The notes below the pieces were generated by a model. It did not search any database, was not told the origin of the DNA, and saw nothing but the letters and a program-made list of their open reading frames with translations. Positions 17,750-26,973 of a DNA stretch of 47,988 nt are shown here, in pieces (within the stretch, counting starts at the first letter, position 1; each line of letters opens with the position of its first letter). The stretch is from an uncultured beta proteobacterium (GTDB taxonomy: Bacteria; Pseudomonadota; Gammaproteobacteria; Burkholderiales; Burkholderiaceae_C): the NCBI GenBank assembly GCA_903845935.1, contig CAIMZI010000075.1:1-47988 (forward strand). Reading direction: 5' to 3'. Made by a program: the position numbers and the translations under genes.

Positions 17750-18805
17750 ATGTCCTTACCTGAACTGGGCCGCCTTGAAGACCTGCCCCAAGACTACCGT
17801 GACGACCTCACCGCGCAAAACCTGGTGCCGCTGTGGCCCAGCTTGCGTGCCGTGCTGCCTCCGGGCAAGCCCACACCGCGCACCCGCGCCACCGCCTGGA
17901 ACTACCAGGCCCTGCGGCCCCTCTTGCTCAAGGCCGGTGAGCTGACTCCCATGGAAAAAGCCGAGCGCCGCGTGCTGGTGCTGGCCAACCCCGGCCACGG
18001 TCTGGAAAAAATGCAGGCCAGCTCCACCATTTATCTGGGCATGCAGCTGCTGCTGCCCGGCGAATGGGCCCCGGCGCATCGCCACACGCCCAATGCCGTG
18101 CGCATGATTGTCGAGGGCGAAGGCGCCTACACCACGGTGGACGGCGAAAAGTGTCTGATGCAGCGCGGCGACCTGATCCTCACGCCCACCGGCCTGTGGC
18201 ATGAACATGGCCATGACGGCGACCAGCCGGTGGTCTGGCTGGATGTGCTGGATCTACCCATGGTCTATTACATGGAAGCGTCTTACGTCACCGAGGGCAA
18301 GCCGCAGACCATCAGCGGCGATGCCGCCGGACTGGCATACCAGCGCGGTGGCGTGGCGCCGGCGCCGATGTTCGAGCGCAGCCAAACAGCCTTCCCGATG
18401 CTGCGCTACCCCTGGGTGGATGTGCGCACCGCGTTGCAAACCCTGGCGCGCACCCAGCCGGAAATTGAAGCCGTGCAAGTGGCCTATATCAACCCCGAAA
18501 CCGGAGCCGACGCGCAAAAAATTCTGGGCTTCTCGGCCCTGATGCTGCGCCCCGGTGAGACCCTGAACATGCCGGCCCGCTCCACGGCCATGGTGTTCCA
18601 TGTGATCGAAGGCGGCGCCTCGGTCACGGCAGATGCCAGCCACTTTGCGCTGGGCGAGGCCGATACCTGCTGCATACCCGGTTACACGGCCATCACCTTG
18701 GTCAACGCCTCGACCACCGAAGCCTCTTTTGTATTCATGGCCGACGACGCGCCGCTGCAAAAAAAGCTCGGTGTCTATGAAGTCCGCGATGGCCGCAATG
18801 TCTGA
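17750..18805 (+). CDS. gtdA: Gentisate 1,2-dioxygenase
   Basis: A 351-residue bicupin that cleaves gentisate between C1 and C2 to maleylpyruvate using Fe(II) and O2. The N-terminal cupin carries the metal ligands His110 and His112 (PAHRHTPNAVRMIVEGEG) and a third His at 151 or 153 (LWHEHGHDG). The second cupin (about 230-340) lacks a full ligand set, as is usual. Length is normal. GGAG precedes the ATG. It is the first gene of an operon also encoding the next two ring-cleavage enzymes. Equivalent genes are called nagI in naphthalene/salicylate clusters; here the upstream hydroxylase points to 3-hydroxybenzoate. Confidence 0.95.
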   Translation: MSLPELGRLEDLPQDYRDDLTAQNLVPLWPSLRAVLPPGKPTPRTRATAWNYQALRPLLLKAGELTPMEKAERRVLVLANPGHGLEKMQASSTIYLGMQLLLPGEWAPAHRHTPNAVRMIVEGEGAYTTVDGEKCLMQRGDLILTPTGLWHEHGHDGDQPVVWLDVLDLPMVYYMEASYVTEGKPQTISGDAAGLAYQRGGVAPAPMFERSQTAFPMLRYPWVDVRTALQTLARTQPEIEAVQVAYINPETGADAQKILGFSALMLRPGETLNMPARSTAMVFHVIEGGASVTADASHFALGEADTCCIPGYTAITLVNASTTEASFVFMADDAPLQKKLGVYEVRDGRNV

Positions 18806-18844
18806 ACATTGCACACTGCTCTTTTTATCAACCGATCACACCCC

Positions 18845-19549
18845 ATGACAACTTACACCTTCGCCCCCGCCCCCGTCTGCTCCCTGCCCGTTGTGGGCCA
18901 GGACGCCCGCTTCCCCGTCAAGCGCATCTTCTGCGTGGGTCGCAATTACCACGCGCACGCCGTCGAGATGGGCCGCCCGGTGGACAAGTCCACCATGAAG
19001 CCCTTTTACTTCATCAAGGACGCCAGCGCCCTGGTGGAGTCCGGTGCGACCGTACCCTACCCCGCAGGCACCAGCAACTACCACTATGAAATGGAACTGG
19101 TCGTCGCCATTGGCGCTGAAGGTTTCCGCGTGAAGGAGTCCGACGCAGATCGCCTGATCTACGGCTATGCCGCCGGTCTGGACATGACAAGGCGCGATTT
19201 GCAACTGGTGGCACGTGACCAGGGCCGCCCCTGGGACCTGGGCAAAAACTTCGAGAAGTCCGCCATCTGCTCGCCCCTGGTGCCCCAGGGCAAGCTGGGC
19301 GTGCTGCAAGCCGGCGCCATTGCGCTGCAGGTCAACGGCACGGCAAAACAAAGCGCTGACCTGTCGCAGCTGATCTGGAACATCCCCGAACTGCTGGCAG
19401 ACCTGTCGCAGTACTACCACCTGCAGCCCGGCGACCTGATTTACACCGGCACGCCCGAGGGCGTGGGCGCCGTGGTCAGCGGTGACCTGATCAGCGGCCA
19501 GATCGAACAGGTCGGCTCGGTGCAGCTGACCATTGGCACGGCCGAATAA
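18845..19549 (+). CDS. nagK: Fumarylpyruvate hydrolase (FAH family)
   Basis: A 234-residue fumarylacetoacetate hydrolase-family enzyme that splits fumarylpyruvate into fumarate and pyruvate. Family features are IFCVGRNYHAHAVEMG, a YHYEMELVVAIG metal-binding Glu pair and TGTPEGVGAV near the C-terminus. The start at 18845 gives the usual length; the frame opens at 18809 but only with a TTG. Neither start has a strong ribosome binding site. It lies 39 bp after the dioxygenase and 16 bp before the hydroxylase. The choice of fumarylpyruvate over other FAH substrates rests on its neighbours. Confidence 0.92.
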   Translation: MTTYTFAPAPVCSLPVVGQDARFPVKRIFCVGRNYHAHAVEMGRPVDKSTMKPFYFIKDASALVESGATVPYPAGTSNYHYEMELVVAIGAEGFRVKESDADRLIYGYAAGLDMTRRDLQLVARDQGRPWDLGKNFEKSAICSPLVPQGKLGVLQAGAIALQVNGTAKQSADLSQLIWNIPELLADLSQYYHLQPGDLIYTGTPEGVGAVVSGDLISGQIEQVGSVQLTIGTAE

Positions 19550-19565
19550 ACCCCAAGGAAACAAG

Positions 19566-20759
19566 ATGACACAGCAACTTCCTGTACTGGTTTCCGGTGG
19601 TGGCATCGGCGGCCTGGCCGCAGCCTTGGCCCTGGTGCGCCAGGGTTTTGAGGTTACGGTGTTCGAGCAGGCACCGGAAATAGGTGAAATCGGCGCCGGC
19701 ATCCAGCTTGGACCCAATGCCTTCCACGCCTTTGACGCACTGGGCGTGGGCGACAAGGCCAGAGGCCGCGCCGTCTACACCGACTACATGGTGATGCACG
19801 ACGCGCTGGACGAATACCAGGTCGGCAAGATCCCCACCGGCGAGGCTTTTCTGAAGCGCTTCGGCAACCCCTACGCCGTAATCCACCGCGTCGATGTACA
19901 CCTGTCGCTGCTGGAAGGTGCGCAGGAAACGGAGAAGGTCAAGTTCCTGACCAACACCCGCATCGTCCGCGTCGAGCAGGACGAAAATTCGGTGACCGTG
20001 TTTGACCAGAACGGCAAGTCCTACCGGGGTGTGGCCCTGATCGGTGCCGATGGCGGCAAATCGGTGGTGCGCCAGCAGTACGTGAACGACCCGCCCCGCG
20101 TGACAGGCCATGTGGTCTACCGCGCCGTGGTCGACAAAAAAGACTTCCCCGAAAACCTGCAATGGAACGCGGCCAGCATCTGGGTCGGCCCGAACTGCCA
20201 CCTGGTGCACTACCCGCTGCGCGGCGGCGAGCAATACAACGTGGTCGTCACCTTCCACAGCCGCGAGAAGGAAGAATGGGGCGTGACCGACGGCAGCAAG
20301 GAAGAGGTGCAGAGCTACTTCTTGGGGCTAGCCGCCAAGCCGCGCCAGCTGATCGACCTGCCCAAGACCTGGAAGCGCTGGGCCACCGCCGACCGCGAGC
20401 CAATTGGCACCTGGGTCTTCGGCCGCGCCACCATCCTGGGCGATGCCGCCCACCCCACCACGCAGTACATGGCGCAGGGCGCCTGCATGGCGCTGGAAGA
20501 CGCCGTGACCCTGGGCGAGGCGCTGCGCGTCCACCAGAACGACTGGCCCAAGGCGCTGGCGCTTTACGAAAAATCCCGCGTGGCACGCACCGCCCGCATC
20601 GTGCTCTCGGGCCGTGAAATGGGCCGGCTCTACCACGCCAAGGGTGTGGAGCGCCTGGTGCGCAACAGCCTGTGGAAGGGTCGCTCGGCCGAGCGTTTTT
20701 ATGACGCGATGGAATGGCTGTACGGTTGGAATGTCGAAAACTGCTTGAGCACGGATTGA
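19566..20759 (+). CDS. 3-hydroxybenzoate 6-hydroxylase (FAD monooxygenase)
   Basis: A 397-residue group A flavin monooxygenase that converts 3-hydroxybenzoate to gentisate with NADH and O2. The FAD-binding GGGIGGLAAALAL begins at residue 11. The DG-type motif GADGGKSVVR and the GD motif LGDAAHPTTQYMAQGACMALEDA-like segment follow. AAGGA lies before the ATG at 19566; an in-frame start at 19533 is less likely. It resembles the MhbM/NagX/XlnD group better than salicylate hydroxylases, and gentisate dioxygenase next to it supports the para-hydroxylating type. Salicylate 5-hydroxylation normally needs a multicomponent enzyme, which is absent here. Confidence 0.9.
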   Translation: MTQQLPVLVSGGGIGGLAAALALVRQGFEVTVFEQAPEIGEIGAGIQLGPNAFHAFDALGVGDKARGRAVYTDYMVMHDALDEYQVGKIPTGEAFLKRFGNPYAVIHRVDVHLSLLEGAQETEKVKFLTNTRIVRVEQDENSVTVFDQNGKSYRGVALIGADGGKSVVRQQYVNDPPRVTGHVVYRAVVDKKDFPENLQWNAASIWVGPNCHLVHYPLRGGEQYNVVVTFHSREKEEWGVTDGSKEEVQSYFLGLAAKPRQLIDLPKTWKRWATADREPIGTWVFGRATILGDAAHPTTQYMAQGACMALEDAVTLGEALRVHQNDWPKALALYEKSRVARTARIVLSGREMGRLYHAKGVERLVRNSLWKGRSAERFYDAMEWLYGWNVENCLSTD

Positions 20760-20764
20760 TACCC

Positions 20765-21403
20765 ATGCAACTCCATAACTTTTTCCGCAGCGCCACCTCA
20801 CACCGCACCCGCATCGCCCTGAATCTCAAGGGTCTGAACTACGAGTACGTGGCGGTGGACCTGCGCAAGAACGCGCACCAGAGCGCAGCCTTCAAGGCAC
20901 TCAACCCGCAGGGTCTGGTGCCAGCGCTTGTCGATGGCGATCTGGTGCTGACGCAGTCGGTGGCCATTATCGAATGGCTGGAGGAGCGCTACCCGACGCC
21001 GGCGCTCTTGCCCACCGACCTCAACGAGCGCGCCCATGTGCGGGCGCTTGCCGCAATAGTCGGTTGCGACATCCATCCCATCAACAACAAGCGCATTCTC
21101 GACACGCTGCGTGCCAGCTTCGGCGCCGATGATGCCGCCATCAATAGCTGGTGCGGCACCTGGATCAAGGCCGGTTTTGAAGCGCTGGAAGCCATGCTGC
21201 AGGCCGACAAGAACCGCGGAGACTTCTGCTTTGGCAAGGCCCCCGGCCTGGCCGATGTGTATCTGGTTCCGCAGGTGGAGGGTGCGCGCCGCTTCAAGGT
21301 GGACCTGACGCCCTACCCTGGCATCCTGGCCATAGACCAGGCCTGCAGCGCGCTGCCTGCCTTTGCCAGCGCCGCACCCGCAGCCCAACCCGACGCTTCC
21401 TGA
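20765..21403 (+). CDS. nagL: Maleylpyruvate isomerase (zeta-class GST family)
   Basis: A 212-residue glutathione S-transferase-like protein of the zeta class that isomerises maleylpyruvate to fumarylpyruvate with glutathione as cofactor. The N-terminal thioredoxin-like domain has the active-site segment SATSHRTRIALN (about 9-20) in place of the zeta-class SSSS/CxxR, and QSVAIIEWLEERYP for glutathione binding. An all-helical C-terminal domain follows. The start at 20765 lies 5 bp after the hydroxylase stop. Its presence means ring-cleavage products are processed by isomerisation rather than direct maleylpyruvate hydrolysis. Confidence 0.93.
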   Translation: MQLHNFFRSATSHRTRIALNLKGLNYEYVAVDLRKNAHQSAAFKALNPQGLVPALVDGDLVLTQSVAIIEWLEERYPTPALLPTDLNERAHVRALAAIVGCDIHPINNKRILDTLRASFGADDAAINSWCGTWIKAGFEALEAMLQADKNRGDFCFGKAPGLADVYLVPQVEGARRFKVDLTPYPGILAIDQACSALPAFASAAPAAQPDAS

Positions 21404-21428
21404 ACCCAACAATAACCGAGGAGAACTT

Positions 21429-22613
21429 ATGACGACGATCACCAAACGTTTCTTTCTGTCCACCCTGACAGGCGCCGCGATGCTGGCCCTGGGCGCTACC
21501 GCTGCCCTTGCCGGCGAGCCGCTGAAGATCGGCATGGTGCTGCCCATGTCCGGCCCCTTCGCCTCTTATGGCAAGCAGATCGAGTCCGGCGCGCGCCTGT
21601 ATCTGGCGCAAAGCGGCGGCACTTTTTCCGGCCGCAAGGTCGAGCTGATCATCAAGGACGACACCGGTGTGGCGCCCGAGATCAGCAAGCGCGCCGCGCA
21701 AGAGCTGGTGGTGAAAGACAAGGTCGACATCCTGGCCGGCTTTGGCCTGACACCCTCGGCCTTTGCCGTGGCACCGATTGCTACGGAGGCCAAAAAGCCC
21801 ATGATCGTGATGAACGCCGCCACCTCGGCCATCACCACCAAGTCCGAATACATCCTGCGCGTCTCGCACACGCTGCCGCAGGTGACCGCACCGATTGCCA
21901 GTTGGGCGGCGAAGAACAAGATCAAAAAGGTGTTCACGCTGGTGGCCGACTTTGGCCCCGGCCTGGACGCTGCAGCCCAGTTCAAGAAGACCTTTACCGC
22001 CGCCGGTGGTGAAGTGGTGGGCGAGGTGCGCACCCCCGTGAAGAGCCCGGACTTCGCGCCCTTTCTGCAAAAGATCAAGGATGCCGCACCCGAGGCGGTG
22101 TTTCTGTTTGTGCCGCCGGGCGAGCAGACCATTGCCTTTATCAAGGGCTTTGCCGAGCGCGATCTGGCCAAGGCGGGCATCCGCATCATCGCCACCGGCG
22201 ACCTGAGCGACGAAGACATCCTGGACAGCCTGGGTGAAAGCGCCGTCGGAGTCGTCAACTCCATGCAATATTCCGAGGCCCACAACTCGCCTGAAAACAA
22301 GGCCTATACCGCCGCCTTTGCCAAGGCCTATCCCGGCATGCGCCCCGGTTACATGTCGGTGGCAGGTTTTGACGGCATGCAGCTGATTGCCAAGACGCTG
22401 GAAAAAACCGCTGGCGACTCGGACGGTGACAAGTTCATGTCTGCGGCAAAAGGCATGGCCTGGACCAGCCCGCGCGGCCCCATCAGCATCGATCCGCAGA
22501 CCCGCGACATCATCCAAACCATTTACATCCGCAAGGTGGAAAAGGTAGCCGGCAAGCTGCAGAACGTCGAGTTCGACCAGGTCGCCAACTTCAAAGACCC
22601 CGGCAAGCAATGA
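21429..22613 (+). CDS. ABC transporter substrate-binding protein of the gentisate operon
   Basis: A 394-residue type I periplasmic binding protein with a clear signal peptide (basic TTITKRFF, hydrophobic stretch, cleavage near ALAG at about residue 29). The mature start LKIGMVLPMSGPFASYGKQ is typical. GAGGAG precedes the ATG at 21429. It lies 25 bp after the isomerase gene and overlaps livH by 4 bp. Being co-transcribed with the gentisate enzymes it probably binds 3-hydroxybenzoate, gentisate or a related acid. It is clearly a different protein from the box-cluster binding protein. Confidence 0.9.
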   Translation: MTTITKRFFLSTLTGAAMLALGATAALAGEPLKIGMVLPMSGPFASYGKQIESGARLYLAQSGGTFSGRKVELIIKDDTGVAPEISKRAAQELVVKDKVDILAGFGLTPSAFAVAPIATEAKKPMIVMNAATSAITTKSEYILRVSHTLPQVTAPIASWAAKNKIKKVFTLVADFGPGLDAAAQFKKTFTAAGGEVVGEVRTPVKSPDFAPFLQKIKDAAPEAVFLFVPPGEQTIAFIKGFAERDLAKAGIRIIATGDLSDEDILDSLGESAVGVVNSMQYSEAHNSPENKAYTAAFAKAYPGMRPGYMSVAGFDGMQLIAKTLEKTAGDSDGDKFMSAAKGMAWTSPRGPISIDPQTRDIIQTIYIRKVEKVAGKLQNVEFDQVANFKDPGKQ

Positions 22614-23467
22614 CCGTTTTATTCGATGGCATTGCCTCGGGCATGCTGCTGTTCCTGATCAGCGTGGGCCTGTCGGTCACGCTGGGGCTGATGAACTTTG
22701 TCAACCTCGCCCACGGCGCCTTTGCCATGGTGGGCGGCTATGTCTGCGTCACGCTGCTCAACCGCCTGGGCCTGCCGTTTCTGCTGTCTCTCCCGCTGGC
22801 CGCACTGGCCACGGCGGCCGTGGGCGTGCTGCTGGAGCGCCTGCTGTACCGCCGCCTATACGGAGCCACGCACCTGGACCAAGTGCTTTTTTCCATCAGC
22901 CTGGTGTTCATGTCCATGGCCGCGGCCAGCTACTTCTTTGGCGCCAACCAGCAGCCCTTGTTGTTGCCGGAATTCCTGCGCGGCCAGTTCAAGCTGCCGG
23001 GTCTGGACATGGGCGTGTACCGTTTGTTCCTGATCGTGGTGAGCGGCCTGATTGCCTGGGGCCTGCAGGCCCTGGTGAGCGGCACGCGCTTTGGTGCGCA
23101 GCTGCGCGCCTCGGTGGACAACCCGCGTGCCGCGCGCGGCGTAGGTATCAACGTGGAGCGCATCTTCACGCTGACCTTTGCTCTGGGGACGGCGCTGGCC
23201 GGCCTGGGCGGCGCCATGGGAGTGGAGATGCTAGGGCTGGACCCGGGCTTTCCGGTGAAGTACGTGGTGTACTTTTTGATCGTGGTGGCCGTGGGCGGCA
23301 GCGGCAGCATCACCGGCTCGCTGGTGGCCTCGCTGATTCTGGGTGTGGTGGATGTGGCGGGCAAGTACTACGTGCCAGAGATCGGCTCCTTCCTGATTTA
23401 CGCGGTGATGGTGGTGACGCTGGTGTTCCGTCCGCAAGGCCTGTTTGGCCGCAAGGCTGTGCGTTAA
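22610..23467 (+). CDS. livH: ABC transporter permease LivH type
   Basis: A 285-residue hydrophobic LivH-family permease. The family motif FVNLAHGAFAMVGGYV is near residue 30 and the GGSGSITGSLVASLILG coupling region is near residue 225. About eight membrane segments are expected. Its ATG overlaps the stop of the binding-protein gene (ATGA). It pairs with the LivM-type permease 19 bp downstream to form the membrane channel of the aromatic-acid importer inferred for this operon. Confidence 0.93.
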   Translation: MTVLFDGIASGMLLFLISVGLSVTLGLMNFVNLAHGAFAMVGGYVCVTLLNRLGLPFLLSLPLAALATAAVGVLLERLLYRRLYGATHLDQVLFSISLVFMSMAAASYFFGANQQPLLLPEFLRGQFKLPGLDMGVYRLFLIVVSGLIAWGLQALVSGTRFGAQLRASVDNPRAARGVGINVERIFTLTFALGTALAGLGGAMGVEMLGLDPGFPVKYVVYFLIVVAVGGSGSITGSLVASLILGVVDVAGKYYVPEIGSFLIYAVMVVTLVFRPQGLFGRKAVR

Positions 23468-23486
23468 GGCGCTGCAAAGGAATCTC

Positions 23487-24512
23487 ATGCAAACCGCTAC
23501 TTTGATGAATAACGTCGCCAACAACGTCGCCGTGACGCAACTGAAAAACGCCGACCGTTGGCAAGCTCCCGAGTTCGTGTTCTGGCTGCTGCCCATCGCC
23601 GCCTACTTTGTCTTCCCCGACAACCTGGTGCTTCTAACACAGATGGCGATTACCGCACTGTTCTGCATCTCGCTGGACCTGATCCTGGGCTACGCGGGCA
23701 TCGTCTCGCTGGGTCATGCCGCCTTCTTCGGCCTGGGTGCCTACACCGCCGGCCTGCTGGCGGCCAATGGCTGGGGCGAACCCTTGAGTGGCTTGGCTGT
23801 CGCCGCGCTGGTGAGTGCCGCACTCGGCCTGCTCACCAGCCTCTTGGTGCTGCGCGGCGCGGACCTGACGCGGCTGATGGTGACGCTGGGCGTGGCCATG
23901 ATGCTGTTTGAGCTGGCCAACAAGATGACCTGGCTGACCGGTGGCGTCGATGGCCTGCAAGGAATGGAGGTGCAACCGGTGTTGGGCATGTTCCGCTTTG
24001 ACATGGTGGGCAAGACGGCCTTCTGGTATGCGCTGGTCGTGCTGTTTCTGCTGTTTTGGGCCGCGCGCAAGCTGGTGCACAGCCCGTTTGGCCTGGGCCT
24101 CAAGGGCATACGCCTGAATGTGGCACGTATGCCGGCGCTTGGTGCGCCGGTGAACATGCGCCTGGCTGCCGTCTACACCATTGGTGCGGCCTATGCCGGT
24201 GTGGCCGGTGCGCTGATGGCGCAGACCACGCAGTTTGTGGCGCTGGATGTGCTGTCCTTTAACCGCTCGGCCGAGCTGCTGCTGATCCTGGTGTTGGGCG
24301 GCTCGGGTAGCCTATATGGCGCCCTCATCGGCACCGTCGTGTTCATGTCGGCCCACCATGTGCTGTCGGACATGAACCCCGAATACTGGCAGTTCTGGCT
24401 CGGTGCCCTGCTGCTGGCGATTGTGCTGTTTGCCCGCGATGGCGTGATGGGCGGCCTGCGCCGTGCCGCTGCGCGCCTGGGCCTGGGTGCAAACCAGGGA
24501 GTGGCCCAATGA
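23487..24512 (+). CDS. livM: ABC transporter permease LivM type
   Basis: A 341-residue LivM-family permease with the hallmark LGYAGIVSLGHAAFFGLGAY (about 68-87) and the coupling motif LGGSGSLYGALIGTVVF near residue 265. AAAGGAA lies just before the start at 23487; the open frame begins upstream inside livH without a start signal. There is no fused ATPase domain, consistent with separate LivG and LivF genes that follow. It overlaps the ATPase gene by 4 bp. Confidence 0.93.
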   Translation: MQTATLMNNVANNVAVTQLKNADRWQAPEFVFWLLPIAAYFVFPDNLVLLTQMAITALFCISLDLILGYAGIVSLGHAAFFGLGAYTAGLLAANGWGEPLSGLAVAALVSAALGLLTSLLVLRGADLTRLMVTLGVAMMLFELANKMTWLTGGVDGLQGMEVQPVLGMFRFDMVGKTAFWYALVVLFLLFWAARKLVHSPFGLGLKGIRLNVARMPALGAPVNMRLAAVYTIGAAYAGVAGALMAQTTQFVALDVLSFNRSAELLLILVLGGSGSLYGALIGTVVFMSAHHVLSDMNPEYWQFWLGALLLAIVLFARDGVMGGLRRAAARLGLGANQGVAQ

Positions 24513-25261
24513 ACTACGCACTGCAAACCCAAAAACTGGTGAAAAAGTTTGGTGGCTTTGTCGTCACCAACGATGTGAGCCTGAAGGTCGAAGCCGGTGC
24601 GCGCCACGCACTCATCGGCCCCAATGGCGCAGGCAAAACCACGCTGATCAATCTGCTGACCGGCTTTCTGGAACCCAGCAGCGGCTCCGTGCTGCTGCAG
24701 GGCCAGGAGGTGACGAATCTGGCGCAGCACCAGCGCGTCAAGCGCGGCCTGGCCCGCACCTTCCAGATCAACCGATTGTTCTCGGAGCTCACGGTGCTGG
24801 AGTCGGTGGTGCTGGCGGTGAACGAACGCCTGGGTCTGAGCGCCAAATTCTGGAAACCGGTGGGCGCCCACACGCAAGCGATTGAAGAAGCGGCCGAACT
24901 GCTGCGTACCTTGAAGCTACTGGACGTGGCCCACGAGCAGACGCGCAACCTGGCCTATGGCCGGCAGCGCCTGATCGAAATTGCGCTGGCTCTTGCCGCC
25001 AAACCTTCGGTGCTGCTGTTGGACGAACCGGCAGCCGGAGTGCCCACTTCGGAAAGCCGCGAGCTGTTCGAATCCATCGCCGCCCTGCCGCGGGATGTGA
25101 CCATTCTGCTGATCGAGCACGACATGGACCTGGTGTTCCGCTTTGCCGACACCATCTCGGTGCTGGTCAGCGGCGCGCTGCTCACCCAAGGCACGCCACA
25201 AGAAATTGCCAACGACCCCCGGGTCAAAGAGGTGTACCTCGGAGAAGCCGCCCATGTCTGA
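24509..25261 (+). CDS. livG: ABC transporter ATP-binding protein LivG type
   Basis: A 250-residue ABC ATPase. Walker A is GPNGAGKTT (about 39-47), the degenerate signature is LAYGRQRLIEIALAL (typical of LivG, where YGRQR replaces LSGGQ), and Walker B is VLLLDEPAAG. The C-terminal BCA-type extension (PQEIANDPRVKEVYLG) is intact. It overlaps livM by 4 bp and livF by 8 bp, so the three are translated together. It forms a heterodimer with LivF on the cytoplasmic face. Confidence 0.94.
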   Translation: MNYALQTQKLVKKFGGFVVTNDVSLKVEAGARHALIGPNGAGKTTLINLLTGFLEPSSGSVLLQGQEVTNLAQHQRVKRGLARTFQINRLFSELTVLESVVLAVNERLGLSAKFWKPVGAHTQAIEEAAELLRTLKLLDVAHEQTRNLAYGRQRLIEIALALAAKPSVLLLDEPAAGVPTSESRELFESIAALPRDVTILLIEHDMDLVFRFADTISVLVSGALLTQGTPQEIANDPRVKEVYLGEAAHV

Positions 25262-25961
25262 ATTGCTCACTCTTGAAAACGTCTGGGCCGGCTACGGCGA
25301 GGCCATCGTGTTGGAGGGCATCTCCTTGCAGCTCAAGGCCGGCGACAGCCTCTCGCTCTTAGGCCGCAACGGCATGGGCAAGAGCACGCTCTTGTCCACG
25401 CTGATGGGCGCCGCCCGCTTCCACAAGGGTTCCATGCGCTGGCAGGGCCGGGACCTGGCGGCAGTGAAACCCCATGCCCGCGCGCATCTGGGTCTGGGCT
25501 GGGTGCCGCAGGAGCGCGACATTTTCCCGTCGCTGTCGGTGGAAGAAAACCTGAGCGTGGTGCAGACCAAGGGCCACTGGGATTTGCAAAAGATTTACGC
25601 CATGTTCCCGCGCCTGCAGGAGCGCCGCGCCAATATGGGCAACCAGCTTTCGGGCGGCGAGCAGCAGATGCTGGCCATAGGCCGCGCACTCATGCTCAAC
25701 CCGCAACTGCTGCTCCTGGACGAGCCGCTGGAAGGCCTGGCGCCACTGATCGTGCAGGAGCTCTTGAGCATCATCCAGCGGCTCACCGAAGAAAGCGGCA
25801 TAGCCGTGATTCTGGTGGAGCAGCATGCGCGCCAGATCCTGCCGCTGACCCAACAGGCGCTGGTGCTGGAGCGGGGAAAAGGCGTCTACCTGGGCCCGGC
25901 CCAATCACTGCTGATGAATAGCGCCCTGCTCGACAGCTGGCTGGGCGTTGCTGCCCACTAA
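25254..25961 (+). CDS. livF: ABC transporter ATP-binding protein LivF type
   Basis: A 235-residue ABC ATPase with Walker A GRNGMGKST (about 37-45), signature LSGGEQQML and Walker B LLLLDEPLEG. The start at 25254 (MSELLTLENVWAGYGE) fits the LivF N-terminus and overlaps livG by 8 bp, with GGAG in range. It is the last subunit of the importer. The only further co-directional gene is the hemerythrin-like protein 44 bp downstream, and no terminator is evident between them. Confidence 0.94.
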   Translation: MSELLTLENVWAGYGEAIVLEGISLQLKAGDSLSLLGRNGMGKSTLLSTLMGAARFHKGSMRWQGRDLAAVKPHARAHLGLGWVPQERDIFPSLSVEENLSVVQTKGHWDLQKIYAMFPRLQERRANMGNQLSGGEQQMLAIGRALMLNPQLLLLDEPLEGLAPLIVQELLSIIQRLTEESGIAVILVEQHARQILPLTQQALVLERGKGVYLGPAQSLLMNSALLDSWLGVAAH

Positions 25962-26005
25962 AGTGCCCCTTGGCGCGCCCATTGATGCCATCACAAAGAG
26001 ACACC

Positions 26006-26575
26006 ATGAAAGCCATAGACATCATCCACGCCGAACACCGCGCCCTGGGCGCTGTGGTGCAAGCCTTCCACCATGTGCTGGACAGCATCCACAGCGGCGC
26101 CAAACAGCCCGACTTTGTGCTGCTGAACGCACTGATCGAATACATCACCGAAGTGCCAGACAGGCTGCACCATCCCAAGGAGGACGAGGTGCTGTTCGTC
26201 AAGATTCTGGAAGTGGTGCCAGAGGCTGCTGCACTGATTGCCAAGCTGCAGGACGACCACGTCAAGGGCGAGCAAAGCACCCGCCATCTGCGGGAAGCCC
26301 TGCGCGCCTACCAGGCCGCCGGCGCAACAGGTTTTCCCGAGTTCGAGTCCGTGGCCCTGCGCTACATAGACTCCACCTGGAAGCACATCAGCCTGGAAGA
26401 AAAAGAGCTTCTGCCCATGGCGGTGCAGCGACTGGCGCCTGAGGACTGGGCCGGTATCGATGCCGCCTTTGAAGCCAACAAAGACCCCTGGTCCGGCCCC
26501 ACCGGCGAGTTCCGCGCGCTGTTCACAAAAATTGTGAATCTGGTGCCAGCGCCCTATGGCTTGGGCCCGGAATAA
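26006..26575 (+). CDS. Hemerythrin-like HHE domain protein
   Basis: A 189-residue hemerythrin HHE-family protein. The paired-helix ligand pattern is visible as HAEHRALG (His8, His11), HHPKEDEVLF (HxxxE, about 58-67), DDHVKGEQ and WKHISLEEKELLP. Such diiron helical bundles bind O2 or NO, or serve in iron and redox stress. The start at 26006 fits the family; the frame is open upstream. It lies 44 bp after the gentisate transporter and may be its last operon member, perhaps supplying O2 or protecting Fe(II) dioxygenase chemistry. That link is speculative. It converges with cyaY. Confidence 0.85.
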   Translation: MKAIDIIHAEHRALGAVVQAFHHVLDSIHSGAKQPDFVLLNALIEYITEVPDRLHHPKEDEVLFVKILEVVPEAAALIAKLQDDHVKGEQSTRHLREALRAYQAAGATGFPEFESVALRYIDSTWKHISLEEKELLPMAVQRLAPEDWAGIDAAFEANKDPWSGPTGEFRALFTKIVNLVPAPYGLGPE

Positions 26576-26634
26576 GCAACACAGCAATGGATGCGCATCG
26601 CCAGGACTGGGTAGCGTCGAGAATTTTTGCGCCT

Positions 26635-26964
26635 TTAGGACGCAAACTGCAGTGCCATGGCGGCCTGGGCGCTGGCCTGCTGCGACAGCTGGGCAAAGAA
26701 TTCGCCCTGGCCCTTGGTATCGAGCCACTGACCATCGACTAGGTGGTAATGGTAGCCACCAGCCTTGGCCGCCAGCCAGACTTCTTGCAGCGGCTTTTGC
26801 AGATTGATGACGATCTGGCTGCGATTGGGAAAGGTCAAGGTGATCATGCCGCCCGTGCGCTGGTTGTCGATGTCGGCGTCGCTTTCGTCGTTCATCCGGT
26901 CGCATGTCGCCTCCACGGCTTTGAGCAGTTTTTCGGCTTTGTCCAGATAGTCGAGGTCGGTCAT
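26635..26964 (-). CDS. cyaY: Frataxin homologue CyaY
   Basis: A 109-residue frataxin-family protein that regulates iron delivery in Fe-S cluster assembly. The first helix is rich in acidic residues ([21 protein letters not shown]), and the sheet segment [26 protein letters not shown] is characteristic, followed by [15 protein letters not shown]. The length is normal. The start at 26964 has GGTGA upstream; a longer in-frame start at 26991 would run into lptM. It is divergent from lptM with only 9 bp between start codons, a conserved arrangement in Burkholderiales as far as known. Confidence 0.94.
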   Translation of the reverse strand: MTDLDYLDKAEKLLKAVEATCDRMNDESDADIDNQRTGGMITLTFPNRSQIVINLQKPLQEVWLAAKAGGYHYHLVDGQWLDTKGQGEFFAQLSQQASAQAAMALQFAS

Positions 26965-26973
26965 AATTTCACC

